From positions 1 to 13,087 of the forward strand of contig CAJKVD010000003.1 of NCBI GenBank assembly GCA_905203195.1: DNA of 13,087 bases, in the 5' to 3' direction. The notes beneath the pieces were generated by a model. That model was not told the origin of the DNA. It did no database searches and saw nothing but the letters and a program-made list of their open reading frames with translations. Position 1 is the stretch's first letter. Each line of letters starts with the position of its first letter. A program made the translations under genes and the position numbers. The stretch is from an uncultured Clostridium sp. (GTDB taxonomy: Bacteria; Bacillota; Clostridia; TANB77; CAG-508). Below, in pieces: positions 1 through 8,225 of this stretch.

Positions 1-984
1 TATAGTTCCAGGAAGAAATATAGAATTAAACAAAAGCAAAAATCCACCTTCAGCCCCCAAACCAGCGCCAGGAGTAGGAATAACAGCCATAACTAATACT
101 AAAAAAGCCTGTAGAGGAATAATTTGCCAAAAACCAATTCCAAAATTGCCAAAAGCACGATAAACCATATAAGTAATAGAAAAATTAGCAAAATTTTGTA
201 AAGTAGAAGCGATAAACATCTTTAAAATCATAGCCTTTTCAGAGCGAATAATTTTAAATTGATCTCTAAAATTATCAATACTATTGGAAAAATTTTCAAT
301 AACATCTTCAGTATGTTTTAAAATCTTAATCATTCCTAAAAAGCGAATAATAGGATTAACAATAGAAGTAATAGCTTTTTTATTAAATCCAGCTAATATA
401 ACAGCAGAAATACCAATTAAATTCATAGAAAAACCAACAATAGCAAGCCATAAAAAATTTTGTAAAGACTTAGAAAAAAAGTCAAACTCAAAAATAACAA
501 CTATAAAAGTAAATAACAATAAAGAAGATTGAGCAACAACAAATTTTACAGCCATAGCAGATAAAGAATCACTAACACGTTTTCCAGTTTTATTAAGTTC
601 ATATGCTTGCATAGGCTGACCACCTGTGGAAAAAGGAGTAAGATTATTAAACAATTGACCAATCATATTTACCTTAAAAGAATTAGAAAATTTCTGATTA
701 GGATACATCTTTTTTATAGGCAAATGTAGGGCATAAGCTTCTGAAAACCACTGTATCAGCAAACATACAAAGCCAGCAATAACCCAAGAATAATTAACAT
801 GTGTTAAAACATTAACAATATTATCAATTCCATCAACTGAAATCATATATATGATTAAAGCAATAAAAATAATAGCAATAAGAACAAAATTAAAAGCCAT
901 CTTTTTCTTGTTTTGCTTATCAATATTAACATTCAACTCATTAATATCTGAGTTTTCTTGAAACTCACTATTTTTCTCTTCCAA
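1..984 (-). CDS. Flippase-like integral membrane protein (UPF0104 / MprF transmembrane family), 3' end beyond window
   Basis: An open frame of 328 codons runs from a TTG start to the left edge without a stop. I chose the TTG because AGGAGG (993-998) lies 8 bases upstream; an internal ATG at 900 has no such site. After a charged, hydrophilic N-terminus (residues 1-29) come hydrophobic segments near 31-50, 66-85, 150-168, 178-198, 252-275 and 285-303. Two signatures are typical of this family: TPFSTGGQPMQAYEL near 117-130 and PTPGAGLGAEGGF near 303-315. The family (the membrane half of MprF, YbhN, AglD) is thought to move lipid-linked or aminoacylated lipids across the membrane. The substrate here cannot be told from sequence. 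By family length only some tens of residues are missing. No aminoacyl-transferase domain is visible in the part present. It lies 84 bases downstream of porB, behind a weak hairpin. Confidence 0.85.
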   Translation of the reverse strand, partial: MEEKNSEFQENSDINELNVNIDKQNKKKMAFNFVLIAIIFIALIIYMISVDGIDNIVNVLTHVNYSWVIAGFVCLLIQWFSEAYALHLPIKKMYPNQKFSNSFKVNMIGQLFNNLTPFSTGGQPMQAYELNKTGKRVSDSLSAMAVKFVVAQSSLLLFTFIVVIFEFDFFSKSLQNFLWLAIVGFSMNLIGISAVILAGFNKKAITSIVNPIIRFLGMIKILKHTEDVIENFSNSIDNFRDQFKIIRSEKAMILKMFIASTLQNFANFSITYMVYRAFGNFGIGFWQIIPLQAFLVLVMAVIPTPGAGLGAEGGFLLLFNSIFLPGTI

Positions 985-1000
985 AATAAAGTCCTCCTAC

Positions 1001-1048
1001 AATAAAATCCGTGTAATGAAATAAAATAAAATATAAACATCACACGGA
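1001..1048 (-). terminator. Candidate rho-independent terminator after porB
   Basis: Arms 1008-1018 and 1038-1048 pair over 11 bp (one G-U wobble on the minus-strand transcript) around a 19-base loop. They are followed on the minus strand by TTTTATT (1007-1001). The loop is long and the T-tract imperfect, so termination may be partial and some transcripts may read on into the flippase-like gene. Confidence 0.45.
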
Positions 1049-1068
1049 ACTATATACACTATATAATA

Positions 1069-2022
1069 TTATTGATTATTTGTCAAATTTTCTAAATTCA
1101 AAAGTTCTTGCCATCTAGCATCAACTTCTTTTTGAAATTCATCAATCATCCATTCATTACCAGGTTTAAACATATGTTTAAAACGTTTTTGAGGTCTCAA
1201 AAATTCTTCTATAGGAAGTTTTTTAGCAGGTTTATAAGTAATATGATAAACACCATTAATAACTTCATATAAAGGCCAGTAACAAGTATCAATAGCCAAT
1301 TTATTAATAGCCATTAAATCTTCTGTAGCATAGCCCCAACCTCTAGGACAAGGAGATAAAACATTCAAAAATGTTGGCCCTTCTGTATAAATAGCCTTTT
1401 CTGATTTCTCATATAAATCTTTAAAATTCATAAAAGCAGCAGTTTGAGCAACATATGGCAAATGATGGCCAACCATAATTTTTGCCAAATCCTTTCTAGC
1501 TTGCATTTTACCAGGTATAACAGAACCAGCAGGAGATGTAGTAGTATCAGCAAACTTTGGAGTTGCAGAAGAACGTTGAATACCAGTGTTCATATAAGCA
1601 CCATTATCATAACAAACATAAGTCATGTCATGACCTCTTTCCATAGCACCTGATAAAGATTGCAAACCTATATCATATGTACCACCATCTCCACCAAAAG
1701 CAACGAATTTAGTATGTTTATCATCTGGTAATTTACCTTGTCTTCTTAAAGATTTATAAGCTGCTTCAACACCAGAAAGTGTAGCACCTGCACACTCGAA
1801 TGCAGTATGAATAAAAGAATCTGTCCAAGCAGTATAAGGATAAATAAAAGTAGAAACCTCCATACAACCAGTTGCATTAGCAACAACAGCATGATCCTCT
1901 TCTTTTAAAGCTCTCATAACCATTCTGGCAACAACAGGAGCACCACAACCTGCACACATTCTATGACCTTCTGTAAATCTTGAAGGTTTATTTGCAACAA
2001 CATCTTTTACATTATAAGCCAT
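1069..2022 (-). CDS. porB: Pyruvate:ferredoxin oxidoreductase, beta subunit (TPP-binding)
   Basis: A 317-residue protein, the usual length for the beta subunit of the four-subunit enzyme. It binds thiamine diphosphate and the proximal [4Fe-4S] cluster and catalyses oxidative decarboxylation of pyruvate to acetyl-CoA together with PorA. Visible features: MCAGCG with Cys23 and Cys26, Cys54 (ATGCMEVS) and Cys226 (SPCPRGW) as the four expected cluster ligands. The TPP/Mg motif is GGDGGTYDIG at 111-120, followed by YDNGAYMNTG from 139. The ATG follows the porA stop TAG directly, and its ribosome site (AAAGGAGG) lies inside the end of porA, so the two are probably translationally coupled. A related specificity such as 2-oxoisovalerate cannot be excluded from sequence alone. 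Confidence 0.96.
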   Translation of the reverse strand: MAYNVKDVVANKPSRFTEGHRMCAGCGAPVVARMVMRALKEEDHAVVANATGCMEVSTFIYPYTAWTDSFIHTAFECAGATLSGVEAAYKSLRRQGKLPDDKHTKFVAFGGDGGTYDIGLQSLSGAMERGHDMTYVCYDNGAYMNTGIQRSSATPKFADTTTSPAGSVIPGKMQARKDLAKIMVGHHLPYVAQTAAFMNFKDLYEKSEKAIYTEGPTFLNVLSPCPRGWGYATEDLMAINKLAIDTCYWPLYEVINGVYHITYKPAKKLPIEEFLRPQKRFKHMFKPGNEWMIDEFQKEVDARWQELLNLENLTNNQ

Positions 2023-3213
2023 CTAATTTTCCTCCTTTCTTAAACCTAAATAACGATAAGGATTTTCAACTTTACCATTTTTAGCAATTTCGATTAAGTC
2101 AGTATAAACAGAATTAATTTCTTTAGTTGTAGTATCTCTACCACCAATACCATAAACATAATTAACTAAAGGAACATGTTTATCTGCAACATACATACTA
2201 GATGTAACATCCTCAAATAAAGCACCACCAATAGCATTTAAAGAATCAGCTTTATCCAAAACAGCAACAGCTTTACAATTAGCTAATGCTTTAGCAACTT
2301 CTTCTCCAGGGAAAGGTCTATACACTCTAATTTTTAATAAACCAGCTTTGATACCTTTTTCTCTTAATTCATCAACAACAGCCTTTGTAGTTCCAGCAGT
2401 CGAATTCATGCAAACAATAGCAATATCACTATCATCTAATTTATATTCCTCAAAAAGACCATAATGTCTGCCAGTCCATTTTTCAAAATCTTTGCTAACT
2501 TCCAAAATAACATTTTTAGCAGCCTTCATAGCTTCACCTTGTTGAGCTTTATGTTCGAATAAATAAGCTTGTAAATCAAGAGGACCAATTGCAATAGGTT
2601 CTTTATCATTTAATAAATAATGTTCAGGATGATATTCACCAACAAATTTTTTAACTTCACTATCTTCTTCTAACTCAATATTTTCAATAGAATGAGAAGT
2701 AATAAAACCATCTTGACAAACCATTAAAGGTAATCTAACATTTTCATTTTCAGCAATTCTATGAGCCATTAATAAATTGTCATAAGCTTCTTGATTATTT
2801 TCAGAAAATAACATAATCCAACCAGCATCTCTAACACCCATAGCATCAGAATGATCACAATGAATATTTAAAGGACCTGAAACAGCACGGTTTACTAAAG
2901 ATAGAACTATAGGAAGCCTTAAACTTGAAGCTATGTAAATCATTTCCCACATTAAAGATAAACCATTAGCAGATGTTGCAGTCATAGCTCTTGATCCTGC
3001 AGCTTCCGCACCAATACAAGCGCTCATAGCACTATGCTCACTTTCTACAGCAACAAATTCAGTATCAACTACACCATTTGAAACAAATGTAGAAAAATAT
3101 TGAGGAATTTCTGTAGATGGAGTAATAGGGAATGCAGCAACAACATCTGGATTTATTTGTTTCATAGCAGTTGCAGCAGCTTCATTACCACTTAATCTTT
3201 CACGAATACTCAT
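2023..3213 (-). CDS. porA: Pyruvate:ferredoxin oxidoreductase, alpha subunit
   Basis: A 396-residue protein from the ATG at 3213. A GTG three codons upstream (3222) is also in frame, but it overlaps porD and has no spacing to the AGAAGG ribosome site, which sits 8 bases before the ATG. The N-terminal pyrimidine-binding domain carries AAFPITPSTEIPQ (26-38) and EFVAVESEHSAMSACIGAEAAG (52-73), typical of 2-oxoacid:ferredoxin oxidoreductases, where the Glu of VESEHSA activates TPP. LVNRAVSGPLNIHCDHSD (107-123) follows, then the C-terminal domain after about residue 260. It works as a complex with PorB, PorC and PorD in the cytoplasm. It starts one base after the porD stop. The N-terminal PITPSTEI pattern fits pyruvate as substrate but does not exclude other 2-oxoacids. 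Confidence 0.95.
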   Translation of the reverse strand: MSIRERLSGNEAAATAMKQINPDVVAAFPITPSTEIPQYFSTFVSNGVVDTEFVAVESEHSAMSACIGAEAAGSRAMTATSANGLSLMWEMIYIASSLRLPIVLSLVNRAVSGPLNIHCDHSDAMGVRDAGWIMLFSENNQEAYDNLLMAHRIAENENVRLPLMVCQDGFITSHSIENIELEEDSEVKKFVGEYHPEHYLLNDKEPIAIGPLDLQAYLFEHKAQQGEAMKAAKNVILEVSKDFEKWTGRHYGLFEEYKLDDSDIAIVCMNSTAGTTKAVVDELREKGIKAGLLKIRVYRPFPGEEVAKALANCKAVAVLDKADSLNAIGGALFEDVTSSMYVADKHVPLVNYVYGIGGRDTTTKEINSVYTDLIEIAKNGKVENPYRYLGLRKEEN

Positions 3214-3214
3214 T

Positions 3215-3514
3215 TTATACACCTTCTTCCCTCATTGTAATAGCTCCAAAAGGACATACTTTTGCACATACTCCACAGCCTTTACAATAATCAAAATTAA
3301 AATCTTTTCTTTTTAAAGTTTCTTTATCAACTGGAATAGAATCTTCTGGACAAACAGGGAAGCATAAACCACACTGTTTACATTTCTCTTCATCAAAAAC
3401 AGGGCGCATACTTCTCCAATCACCAGTTTTAAATTCTCTGGCATTTCCAGCTGTATAAATATCTCCACCAATTGTCAATTTTTCCATTGGGGTTTTATTA
3501 TTAATTTCAGTCAT
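3215..3514 (-). CDS. porD: Pyruvate:ferredoxin oxidoreductase, delta subunit (2[4Fe-4S] ferredoxin)
   Basis: A 99-residue ferredoxin-like subunit that passes electrons from the TPP/cluster site to free ferredoxin. Two complete CxxCxxCxxxCP motifs are present: Cys45, 48, 51, 55 and Cys77, 80, 83, 87, each ligating one [4Fe-4S] cluster. The 40-residue N-terminal lead including the GDWRSMRP stretch is characteristic of PorD and distinguishes it from a free ferredoxin. The start has a strong AAGGAGGT site 7 bases upstream. It sits between porC (36-base gap) and porA (1-base gap), so it is part of one transcript. Confidence 0.96.
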   Translation of the reverse strand: MTEINNKTPMEKLTIGGDIYTAGNAREFKTGDWRSMRPVFDEEKCKQCGLCFPVCPEDSIPVDKETLKRKDFNFDYCKGCGVCAKVCPFGAITMREEGV

Positions 3515-3550
3515 TTTACAAACCTCCTTCTAAATGTAATATATATGAAA

Positions 3551-4129
3551 TTAAATTTTATGCACTTCATTAAGAGCCATTTCAATAGCTTTCATATTGC
3601 CATCTATAACTTCAGGCTTCTTAGCAAATTTATGCTTAAAAGAACCTTTCATATCATTTATGAAATCTTCATCATTCATTATTTTACTAACTTTAACAAT
3701 AGCTGCAAGCATAGGAGTATTTGGAAAATATCTTCCTAAAGTTTCCATAGATACTTTTCTTGCATCAATTGTATAAATATTACCTTGATAACCTTTTAAA
3801 ACACTTTTTAAATATTCAGGTGATTTTGTTGTGTTAATAACAATGGCACCATCAGATTTTAATCCAGCAGTTACATCAACAGATTCCAAAAGGGTATCAT
3901 CAACAACGACTACATAATCAGGTTCATAAATATTACTATGTATAGTTATTGGTTTACTACTAATTCTGTTATATGCCGTAATAGGAGCACCCATTCTTTC
4001 AGGACCATATTCAGGAAATCCTTGAATATATTTCCCAGTATTAAATGCAGCATCTGCTAATAGTAATGATGCAGTTTTAGCACCTTGACCTCCTCTACCA
4101 TGCCATCTAATTTCTATTAAGTCTTGCAT
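3551..4129 (-). CDS. porC: Pyruvate:ferredoxin oxidoreductase, gamma subunit
   Basis: A 192-residue protein and the first gene of the por operon. The N-terminal IRWHGRGGQGAKTAS (residues 7-21, with GRGGQG at 11-16) is the hallmark of gamma subunits, the domain involved in CoA handling. FPEYGPERMGAPITAYNRIS (about 39-58) is a second conserved block. The order gamma-delta-alpha-beta matches the four-subunit enzyme of Thermotoga and archaea and differs from the single-chain enzyme common in many Clostridium species. AAGGAGG lies 7 bases before the ATG. The strong promoter about 40 bases upstream suggests high expression, as expected for a central anaerobic enzyme. Confidence 0.95.
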   Translation of the reverse strand: MQDLIEIRWHGRGGQGAKTASLLLADAAFNTGKYIQGFPEYGPERMGAPITAYNRISSKPITIHSNIYEPDYVVVVDDTLLESVDVTAGLKSDGAIVINTTKSPEYLKSVLKGYQGNIYTIDARKVSMETLGRYFPNTPMLAAIVKVSKIMNDEDFINDMKGSFKHKFAKKPEVIDGNMKAIEMALNEVHKI

Positions 4130-4165
4130 AACAATGCCTCCTTTTCATTTAAATTTGATAGCTTT

Positions 4166-4194
4166 AGTATATGACTAAATAGTATTAGTGTCAA
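4166..4194 (-). promoter_or_regulatory. Strong sigma-A-type promoter of the por operon
   Basis: On the minus strand, TTGACA (4194-4189) and TATACT (4171-4166) are separated by exactly 17 bases. This places the start of transcription near 4159, about 30 bases before the porC ATG. No operator-like dyad was seen in the short leader. Confidence 0.85.
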
Positions 4195-4229
4195 GGGATT
4201 TTGAAAAAAATGACCAATAGGAAGGTAGC

Positions 4230-4258
4230 AAAAAAGAAGTAGTTAATAACTACTTCTT
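4230..4258 (-). terminator. Rho-independent terminator of the 57-residue gene
   Basis: A perfect 12-bp inverted repeat (4234-4245 and 4247-4258, closing to about 10 bp with a small loop) is followed on the minus strand by six T (4235-4230). It lies 13 bases after the small gene's stop and 36 bases before the por promoter -35 box, so it insulates the two units. There is no T-tract on the plus strand, so it works in one direction only. Confidence 0.85.
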
Positions 4259-4271
4259 AAAATTAAATTGA

Positions 4272-4445
4272 TTAATTAGAGTCTACATCAGTTTCTTTAT
4301 TCTTTTTAGATTTAGGAACTACAATATTTGTAGGCTTTTTATTACACTTAGGTCTTTCATTTTTTAAATGTTCGTAAACAGGAGAAATTTCTAAATCTTT
4401 ACCATCACCAGAAACAATTGTTAATTTTTTATTTTTTTCACTCAT
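4272..4445 (-). CDS. Conserved-looking small protein of unknown function (57 residues)
   Basis: I do not recognise a named family. The ORF has an ATG with GAGGAGG 7 bases upstream, a TAA stop and a dedicated terminator, so it looks like a real single-gene unit. The N-terminal half reads MSEKNKKLTIVSGDGKDLEI and then SPVYEHLKNERP, which resembles a short beta-turn-beta plus helix. The second half is basic and disordered-looking (KCNKKPTNIVVPKSKKNK) with an acidic tail. It has one Cys, no signal peptide and no membrane segment. It is probably a cytoplasmic, possibly nucleic-acid- or ribosome-associated small protein, but that is only inferred from charge. It is divergent from scpB. Confidence 0.75.
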   Translation of the reverse strand: MSEKNKKLTIVSGDGKDLEISPVYEHLKNERPKCNKKPTNIVVPKSKKNKETDVDSN

Positions 4446-4532
4446 AAAGGAACCTCCTCTTTATTTAAAATTATAATATCATAAAAGAATAAAAAGAGCA
4501 ATAGAATTAGAAGAATTTCAGTTATTTAGATA

Positions 4533-4561
4533 TTGATTTTGACTTAATATTATGTTAAAAT
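4533..4561 (+). promoter_or_regulatory. Probable promoter of scpB-proS-small membrane protein
   Basis: TTGATT (4533-4538), a 17-base spacer and TAAAAT (4556-4561). The -10 box covers an in-frame ATG at 4560, which supports the later scpB start at 4605. Confidence 0.6.
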
Positions 4562-4604
4562 GAAATATATTAAAAAGCAAAAAAGAAAAAGAAGGGAGAT
4601 AGGC

Positions 4605-5180
4605 ATGGAAAAAGAAGAAATAAAAGCAATAATAGAGTCAATCCTATTCGCAGCAGGAAAAGAAGTGAATATACAAGAAATTTCAATGGCATTAGAAAAG
4701 CCGAAAGAAGAAATAGAAAACATAATAAAAGAAATGCAAGAAGAAAATAAAAATCAAAGAGGAATAGAAATAATAAAAATGGAAGAAAACTATCAATTAG
4801 TAACAAAAAAAGAATATTATAAATATATATATCCAATAATTGATAAAAGAGCAAAACCAAATTTATCAAATGCAGCAATAGAAACTCTAGCAATAATAGC
4901 CTATAACCCAAGAATAACAAGAGCAGAAATAGAATCAATAAGAGGAGTAGAAGCAAGTGCATGTTTATACAAATTAAGAGAATATGAATTAATAGAAGAA
5001 GCAGGAAAAGCAGATCTCCCCGGAAAACCAATGACATATAAAACTACACATAAATTTTTAAAAATGTTTGGTTATACATCATTAGATGAATTACCAGAAT
5101 TGCCAAAATACAAATTGGATGAAAATAAGCAAATAGTAATAGATGAGTTAATAGAAGATAATGCAGAACAAAATAAATAA
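4605..5180 (+). CDS. scpB: Segregation and condensation protein B
   Basis: A 191-residue ScpB, the kleisin-associated subunit of the bacterial SMC condensin complex (SMC-ScpA-ScpB), which organises and segregates chromosomes. Two winged-helix domains can be traced. The first is about residues 3-80 (IKAIIESILFAAGKEV at the start). The second is about 85-165, with the family signatures LSNAAIETLAIIAYNPRITRAEIE and LPGKPMTYKTTHKFLKMFG. The frame extends upstream to an ATG at 4560, but that codon lies in the likely -10 box. The ATG at 4605 has GGGAG 6 bases before it and yields the usual family N-terminus. ScpA, often the neighbour, is not in this window. proS follows after 20 bases. Confidence 0.94.
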   Translation: MEKEEIKAIIESILFAAGKEVNIQEISMALEKPKEEIENIIKEMQEENKNQRGIEIIKMEENYQLVTKKEYYKYIYPIIDKRAKPNLSNAAIETLAIIAYNPRITRAEIESIRGVEASACLYKLREYELIEEAGKADLPGKPMTYKTTHKFLKMFGYTSLDELPELPKYKLDENKQIVIDELIEDNAEQNK

Positions 5181-5200
5181 AAAGAAAAGAGGAAAATAAA

Positions 5201-6481
5201 ATGAAATTATCACAAACAGGTATGGGAAATACAAAGTTAAACAATATAGATGAAATGTATCCAGGACAAAGCATTTTGCTACAAACAGGACAACTAGTAC
5301 AATATGGAGCAGGACTTTTTGGATATAACACAATACCATTATTAGTAAGAAGAAACATAGAAAAAATAATAATAGACACATTAAATGAACATGGATGTAT
5401 AGAGGTATTATTACCAACATTACAACCAGACACTATTTGGAAAAACTCAGGAAGATATGATCAATATGTAGATGAAGGAACAATGCTTATAACAGAATCA
5501 AACAAAGGAATATTTTGTTTAGCACCAACAGGAGAAGAAGCAATGGTAGAATTTGCTAAAGAAAAATTAAAATCATACAAAAATTTACCAGCTACATATT
5601 ATCAAATAGGTGAAAAATACAGAAACGAAATAAGAACAAGAGGATATTTATTAAGAGGAAAATCATTCCCAATGCTAGATGCATACAGCTTTGACTTAGA
5701 TGCACAAGGAATGCAAGAATCATACGAAAACGTAAGAAAAGCGTTTCTAGAAATATTTAAAAAAATAGGACTAAAAGTAATACCAATCGTAGCAGACAAT
5801 GGAGCAATGGGAGGAAAAAAATCAGAAGAATTCATGCTAATATCAGAGCAAGGAGAAGACAAAATACTATATGATGAAAACACAAAAATAGGACTAAATA
5901 CAGAAATATTAGAAAAAGAAAATTATCAAGAATATCTAAAAGATGAATATGGAATAGAAGACATATCTAACTTTAAAGAAATAAGAACAATGGAATTAGG
6001 GCATATATTCCAATTAGGAACAAGATATTCAGAAATGATGAATGGAAAATATATAGGAAAAGATGGAAAAGAGTCACTATACTACATGGGATGTTATGGA
6101 ATAGGAGTAAGTAGAACATTAGCTGCATTATATGAACACTGTTTAATAAATGATGAAAAATGGGGACCATGTGGATTTGTATTACCAGAATCAGTAGCAC
6201 CATTTAAAATACAAATAGTACCAAAAATGGAAAATGCAGAAAAAGTAGAATTAGCAACAAAATTATATGAAATATTAAAAGAAAAAAATATAGGAGTAAT
6301 TATAGATGACAGAGAAAACATCACAATAGGAGCAAAAATGAAAGATTGTAAAGTTTTAGGAACACCATATTTAGTTGTAATTGGAGACAAACAAGAAGGC
6401 GAAAAAGTAGAACTAGAAAATATGAAAACAGGAGAAAAAGAAATCATAACAATAGAGCAATTATTAGAAAAATTAAAATAA
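5201..6481 (+). CDS. proS: Prolyl-tRNA synthetase, short form lacking the INS editing domain
   Basis: A 426-residue class II synthetase charging tRNA-Pro. Motif 1 is around residues 60-80. Motif 2 is YRNEIRTRGYLLRGKSF (140-156) followed by PMLDAYSFD. EFMLISEQGED follows at 210-220. Motif 3 lies in MGCYGIGVSRTLAALYE (296-312), and the C-terminal anticodon-binding domain runs from about 333. The prokaryotic-type enzyme usually has about 570 residues, with a roughly 180-residue INS domain between motifs 2 and 3 that removes mischarged Ala-tRNA-Pro. Here only about 45 residues separate GED from ELGHIFQLGTRYSEMM, so INS is absent, as in alphaproteobacterial enzymes. Translation starts at the ATG at 5201 behind GAGGA. 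It could be the only ProRS or a second copy; the window cannot say. Confidence 0.92.
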   Translation: MKLSQTGMGNTKLNNIDEMYPGQSILLQTGQLVQYGAGLFGYNTIPLLVRRNIEKIIIDTLNEHGCIEVLLPTLQPDTIWKNSGRYDQYVDEGTMLITESNKGIFCLAPTGEEAMVEFAKEKLKSYKNLPATYYQIGEKYRNEIRTRGYLLRGKSFPMLDAYSFDLDAQGMQESYENVRKAFLEIFKKIGLKVIPIVADNGAMGGKKSEEFMLISEQGEDKILYDENTKIGLNTEILEKENYQEYLKDEYGIEDISNFKEIRTMELGHIFQLGTRYSEMMNGKYIGKDGKESLYYMGCYGIGVSRTLAALYEHCLINDEKWGPCGFVLPESVAPFKIQIVPKMENAEKVELATKLYEILKEKNIGVIIDDRENITIGAKMKDCKVLGTPYLVVIGDKQEGEKVELENMKTGEKEIITIEQLLEKLK

Positions 6482-6497
6482 TGAATGGAGGTAGCAT

Positions 6498-6677
6498 ATG
6501 AAATATTATGATAAATCAATGTATCAAACAGAGCAACATGTAAGAATTATAGTTACTATTTTAATAGCATTTATTATTGGTTTTTTAATAGGATATTGGT
6601 GTAGAGGAACAGAAATAATAAAAACAGAAGACAGAAATCAAGCTATAAATGTAATACAAGAAAATAGTACAAAATAA
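6498..6677 (+). CDS. Small single-pass membrane protein (59 residues), unknown function
   Basis: The ORF starts with an ATG preceded by GGAGG with a 6-base spacer, 16 bases after the proS stop, and ends just before a strong terminator, so it is very likely translated. A short polar N-terminus (MKYYDKSMYQTEQHVR) precedes one hydrophobic helix of about 18 residues (IIVTILIAFIIGFLIGYW, 17-34). A Cys-Arg pair and a polar tail of about 23 residues follow. No cleavage site is evident; it is more like a membrane anchor. No family was recognised and no function is proposed. Confidence 0.7.
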   Translation: MKYYDKSMYQTEQHVRIIVTILIAFIIGFLIGYWCRGTEIIKTEDRNQAINVIQENSTK

Positions 6678-6740
6678 ATACAAAAAAATCCTTATAGGAA
6701 ATCTATTAATTTTAAGTTCCCTATAAGGATTTTTTTGTAT
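6678..6740. terminator. Bidirectional rho-independent terminator between convergent units
   Basis: A perfect 21-bp inverted repeat (6678-6698 and 6720-6740) encloses a 21-base loop. Each arm carries a run of seven A or seven T, giving a T-tract in both directions. It begins on the base after the small membrane protein's stop codon and ends two bases before the asnS stop, so it ends transcription from both sides. Confidence 0.93.
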
Positions 6741-6742
6741 AA

Positions 6743-8134
6743 TTAGAATTCACAATTTTTAGGTGTTCTAGGAAAAGGAATAACATCACGAATATTTTGC
6801 ATACCAGTCAAATACATAATAGCCCTTTCAAAACCTAAACCAAAACCAGCGTGATTGCAACTACCATATTTTCTCAAATCTAAATACCAACCATATTCAT
6901 CAAGAGGCATATTTAATTCTTTCATACGAGTAACAAGCTTATCATAATTTTCCTCTCTTTGACTACCACCAATAATTTCACCAATACCAGGAGCCAATAA
7001 ATCAGCAGCAGCAACAGTTTTACCATCTGGATTTTGCTTCATATAAAAAGCCTTAATATCTTTAGGATAATCAGTAACAAAAACAGGTTTTTTAAACACT
7101 TTTTCACATAAATATCTTTCATGTTCTGTTTGTAAATCAATACCCCAAGAAACTTTAAATTCAAACTCATCATTAGCTTTTTCCAATTCTTTAATAGCGT
7201 CAGTATAAGTAATTCTACCAAAATCAGAATTAATAACATTATGCAATCTATCTAATAAAGTCTTATCAATAAAATTATTAAAAAATTCCATTTCTTCTGG
7301 ACATTTTTCCAAAACTGTAGAAAAAATAAATTTAATCATATCTTCAGCTAGATCCATATCATCTTTTAAATCAGCAAAACAAATTTCAGGTTCAACCATC
7401 CAAAACTCAGCAGCATGTTTAACAGTATTTGAATCTTCAGCACGGAAAGTAGGGCCAAAAGTATAAACATTACGAAAAGCCATAGCATAAGTTTCAGCAT
7501 TTAATTGACCACTAACTGTTAAATGAGCAGGCTTTCCAAAAAAGTCTTTAGAAAAATCAACAGAACCATCTTCATTTTTAGGAACATTGGCCAAATCAAA
7601 AGAGTTAACATTGAACATTTCTCCAGCACCTTCTGCATCACTTGAAGTTAAAAGTGGAGTATTTACATATACAAAACCACGTTCTTGAAAGAACTGATGA
7701 ATAGCATATGCAAGCACACTTCTAACACGAAAAACAGCATTAAAAGTATTACTTCTTGGACGAAGATGAGCAATAGTTCTCATATATTCAAATGAATGTC
7801 TCTTTTTTTGCAAAGGATATTGATTATCACTTAAATTAAAAATTTCTACAGTATTTGCATGAATTTCAAAAGGTTGTTTAGCATTTTCAGTAACTACTAC
7901 AGTTCCAACAACTTTAATTGAAGAACTAATAGTTAATTTTGAAACTTCAGCAAAGTTTGATAAATCACTATTAAAAACAACCTGTACATTCTTAAAAAAA
8001 GAACCATCATTAATTTCTATAAAACCAAAATTTTTAGAAGCTCTAACGGTTTTAACCCATGCTTCTACTGTTACTTCTTTATTTTCATAATCTTTAAAAT
8101 TTTTATATAAATCTTTTAAAACAAGATTTTCCAT
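6743..8134 (-). CDS. asnS: Asparaginyl-tRNA synthetase
   Basis: A 463-residue class IIb synthetase, the normal length for bacterial AsnRS, which charges tRNA-Asn with asparagine. The N-terminal OB-fold anticodon-binding domain spans about residues 18-100. The catalytic core follows with [16 protein letters not shown] (124-139) and [24 protein letters not shown] (motif 1 region, 151-174). Motif 2 is [11 protein letters not shown] (227-237) with FWMVEPE (244-250). Motif 3 is [15 protein letters not shown] (about 430-444), and the protein ends with IPFPRTP. The residues around motif 2 and the RTP end fit AsnRS rather than AspRS. Its own promoter lies 40-75 bases upstream and it is convergent with the proS unit. 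Codons are mostly T-ended, unlike the A-ended genes on the other strand. Confidence 0.96.
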   Translation of the reverse strand: MENLVLKDLYKNFKDYENKEVTVEAWVKTVRASKNFGFIEINDGSFFKNVQVVFNSDLSNFAEVSKLTISSSIKVVGTVVVTENAKQPFEIHANTVEIFNLSDNQYPLQKKRHSFEYMRTIAHLRPRSNTFNAVFRVRSVLAYAIHQFFQERGFVYVNTPLLTSSDAEGAGEMFNVNSFDLANVPKNEDGSVDFSKDFFGKPAHLTVSGQLNAETYAMAFRNVYTFGPTFRAEDSNTVKHAAEFWMVEPEICFADLKDDMDLAEDMIKFIFSTVLEKCPEEMEFFNNFIDKTLLDRLHNVINSDFGRITYTDAIKELEKANDEFEFKVSWGIDLQTEHERYLCEKVFKKPVFVTDYPKDIKAFYMKQNPDGKTVAAADLLAPGIGEIIGGSQREENYDKLVTRMKELNMPLDEYGWYLDLRKYGSCNHAGFGLGFERAIMYLTGMQNIRDVIPFPRTPKNCEF

Positions 8135-8181
8135 ATTAAAACATTCCTTTCTTGAGGCAAAATCCTCTTTATATTGCTAAG

Positions 8182-8210
8182 ATTATACAGCATACACGTA
8201 AAAAAATCAA
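8182..8210 (-). promoter_or_regulatory. Sigma-A-type promoter of asnS
   Basis: On the minus strand, TTGATT (8210-8205), a 17-base spacer and a perfect TATAAT (8187-8182). The leader to the ATG is only about 40 bases, too short for a T-box riboswitch. Confidence 0.85.
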
Positions 8211-8225
8211 TAGGAAAAGATATCT

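Noticed and set aside
284..532. 82-codon plus-strand ORF
   Set aside because: It lies wholly inside the recognised flippase-like gene on the other strand and has no family character.
4560..4604. Longer scpB start at ATG 4560
   Set aside because: The codon lies in the probable -10 box, has no ribosome site and adds a basic extension not seen in ScpB; ATG 4605 has a good site.
4570..5037. Leucine-rich minus-strand ORFs opposite scpB, murA and DUF881 genes
   Set aside because: They are shadows of A-rich coding sequence on the plus strand (poly-Leu/Phe/Ile composition), with no ribosome sites and fully overlapping recognised genes.
8135..8181. T-box riboswitch for asnS
   Set aside because: The leader from the promoter to the ATG is only about 40 bases with at most a 4-bp stem (GAGG/CCTC), far too short.
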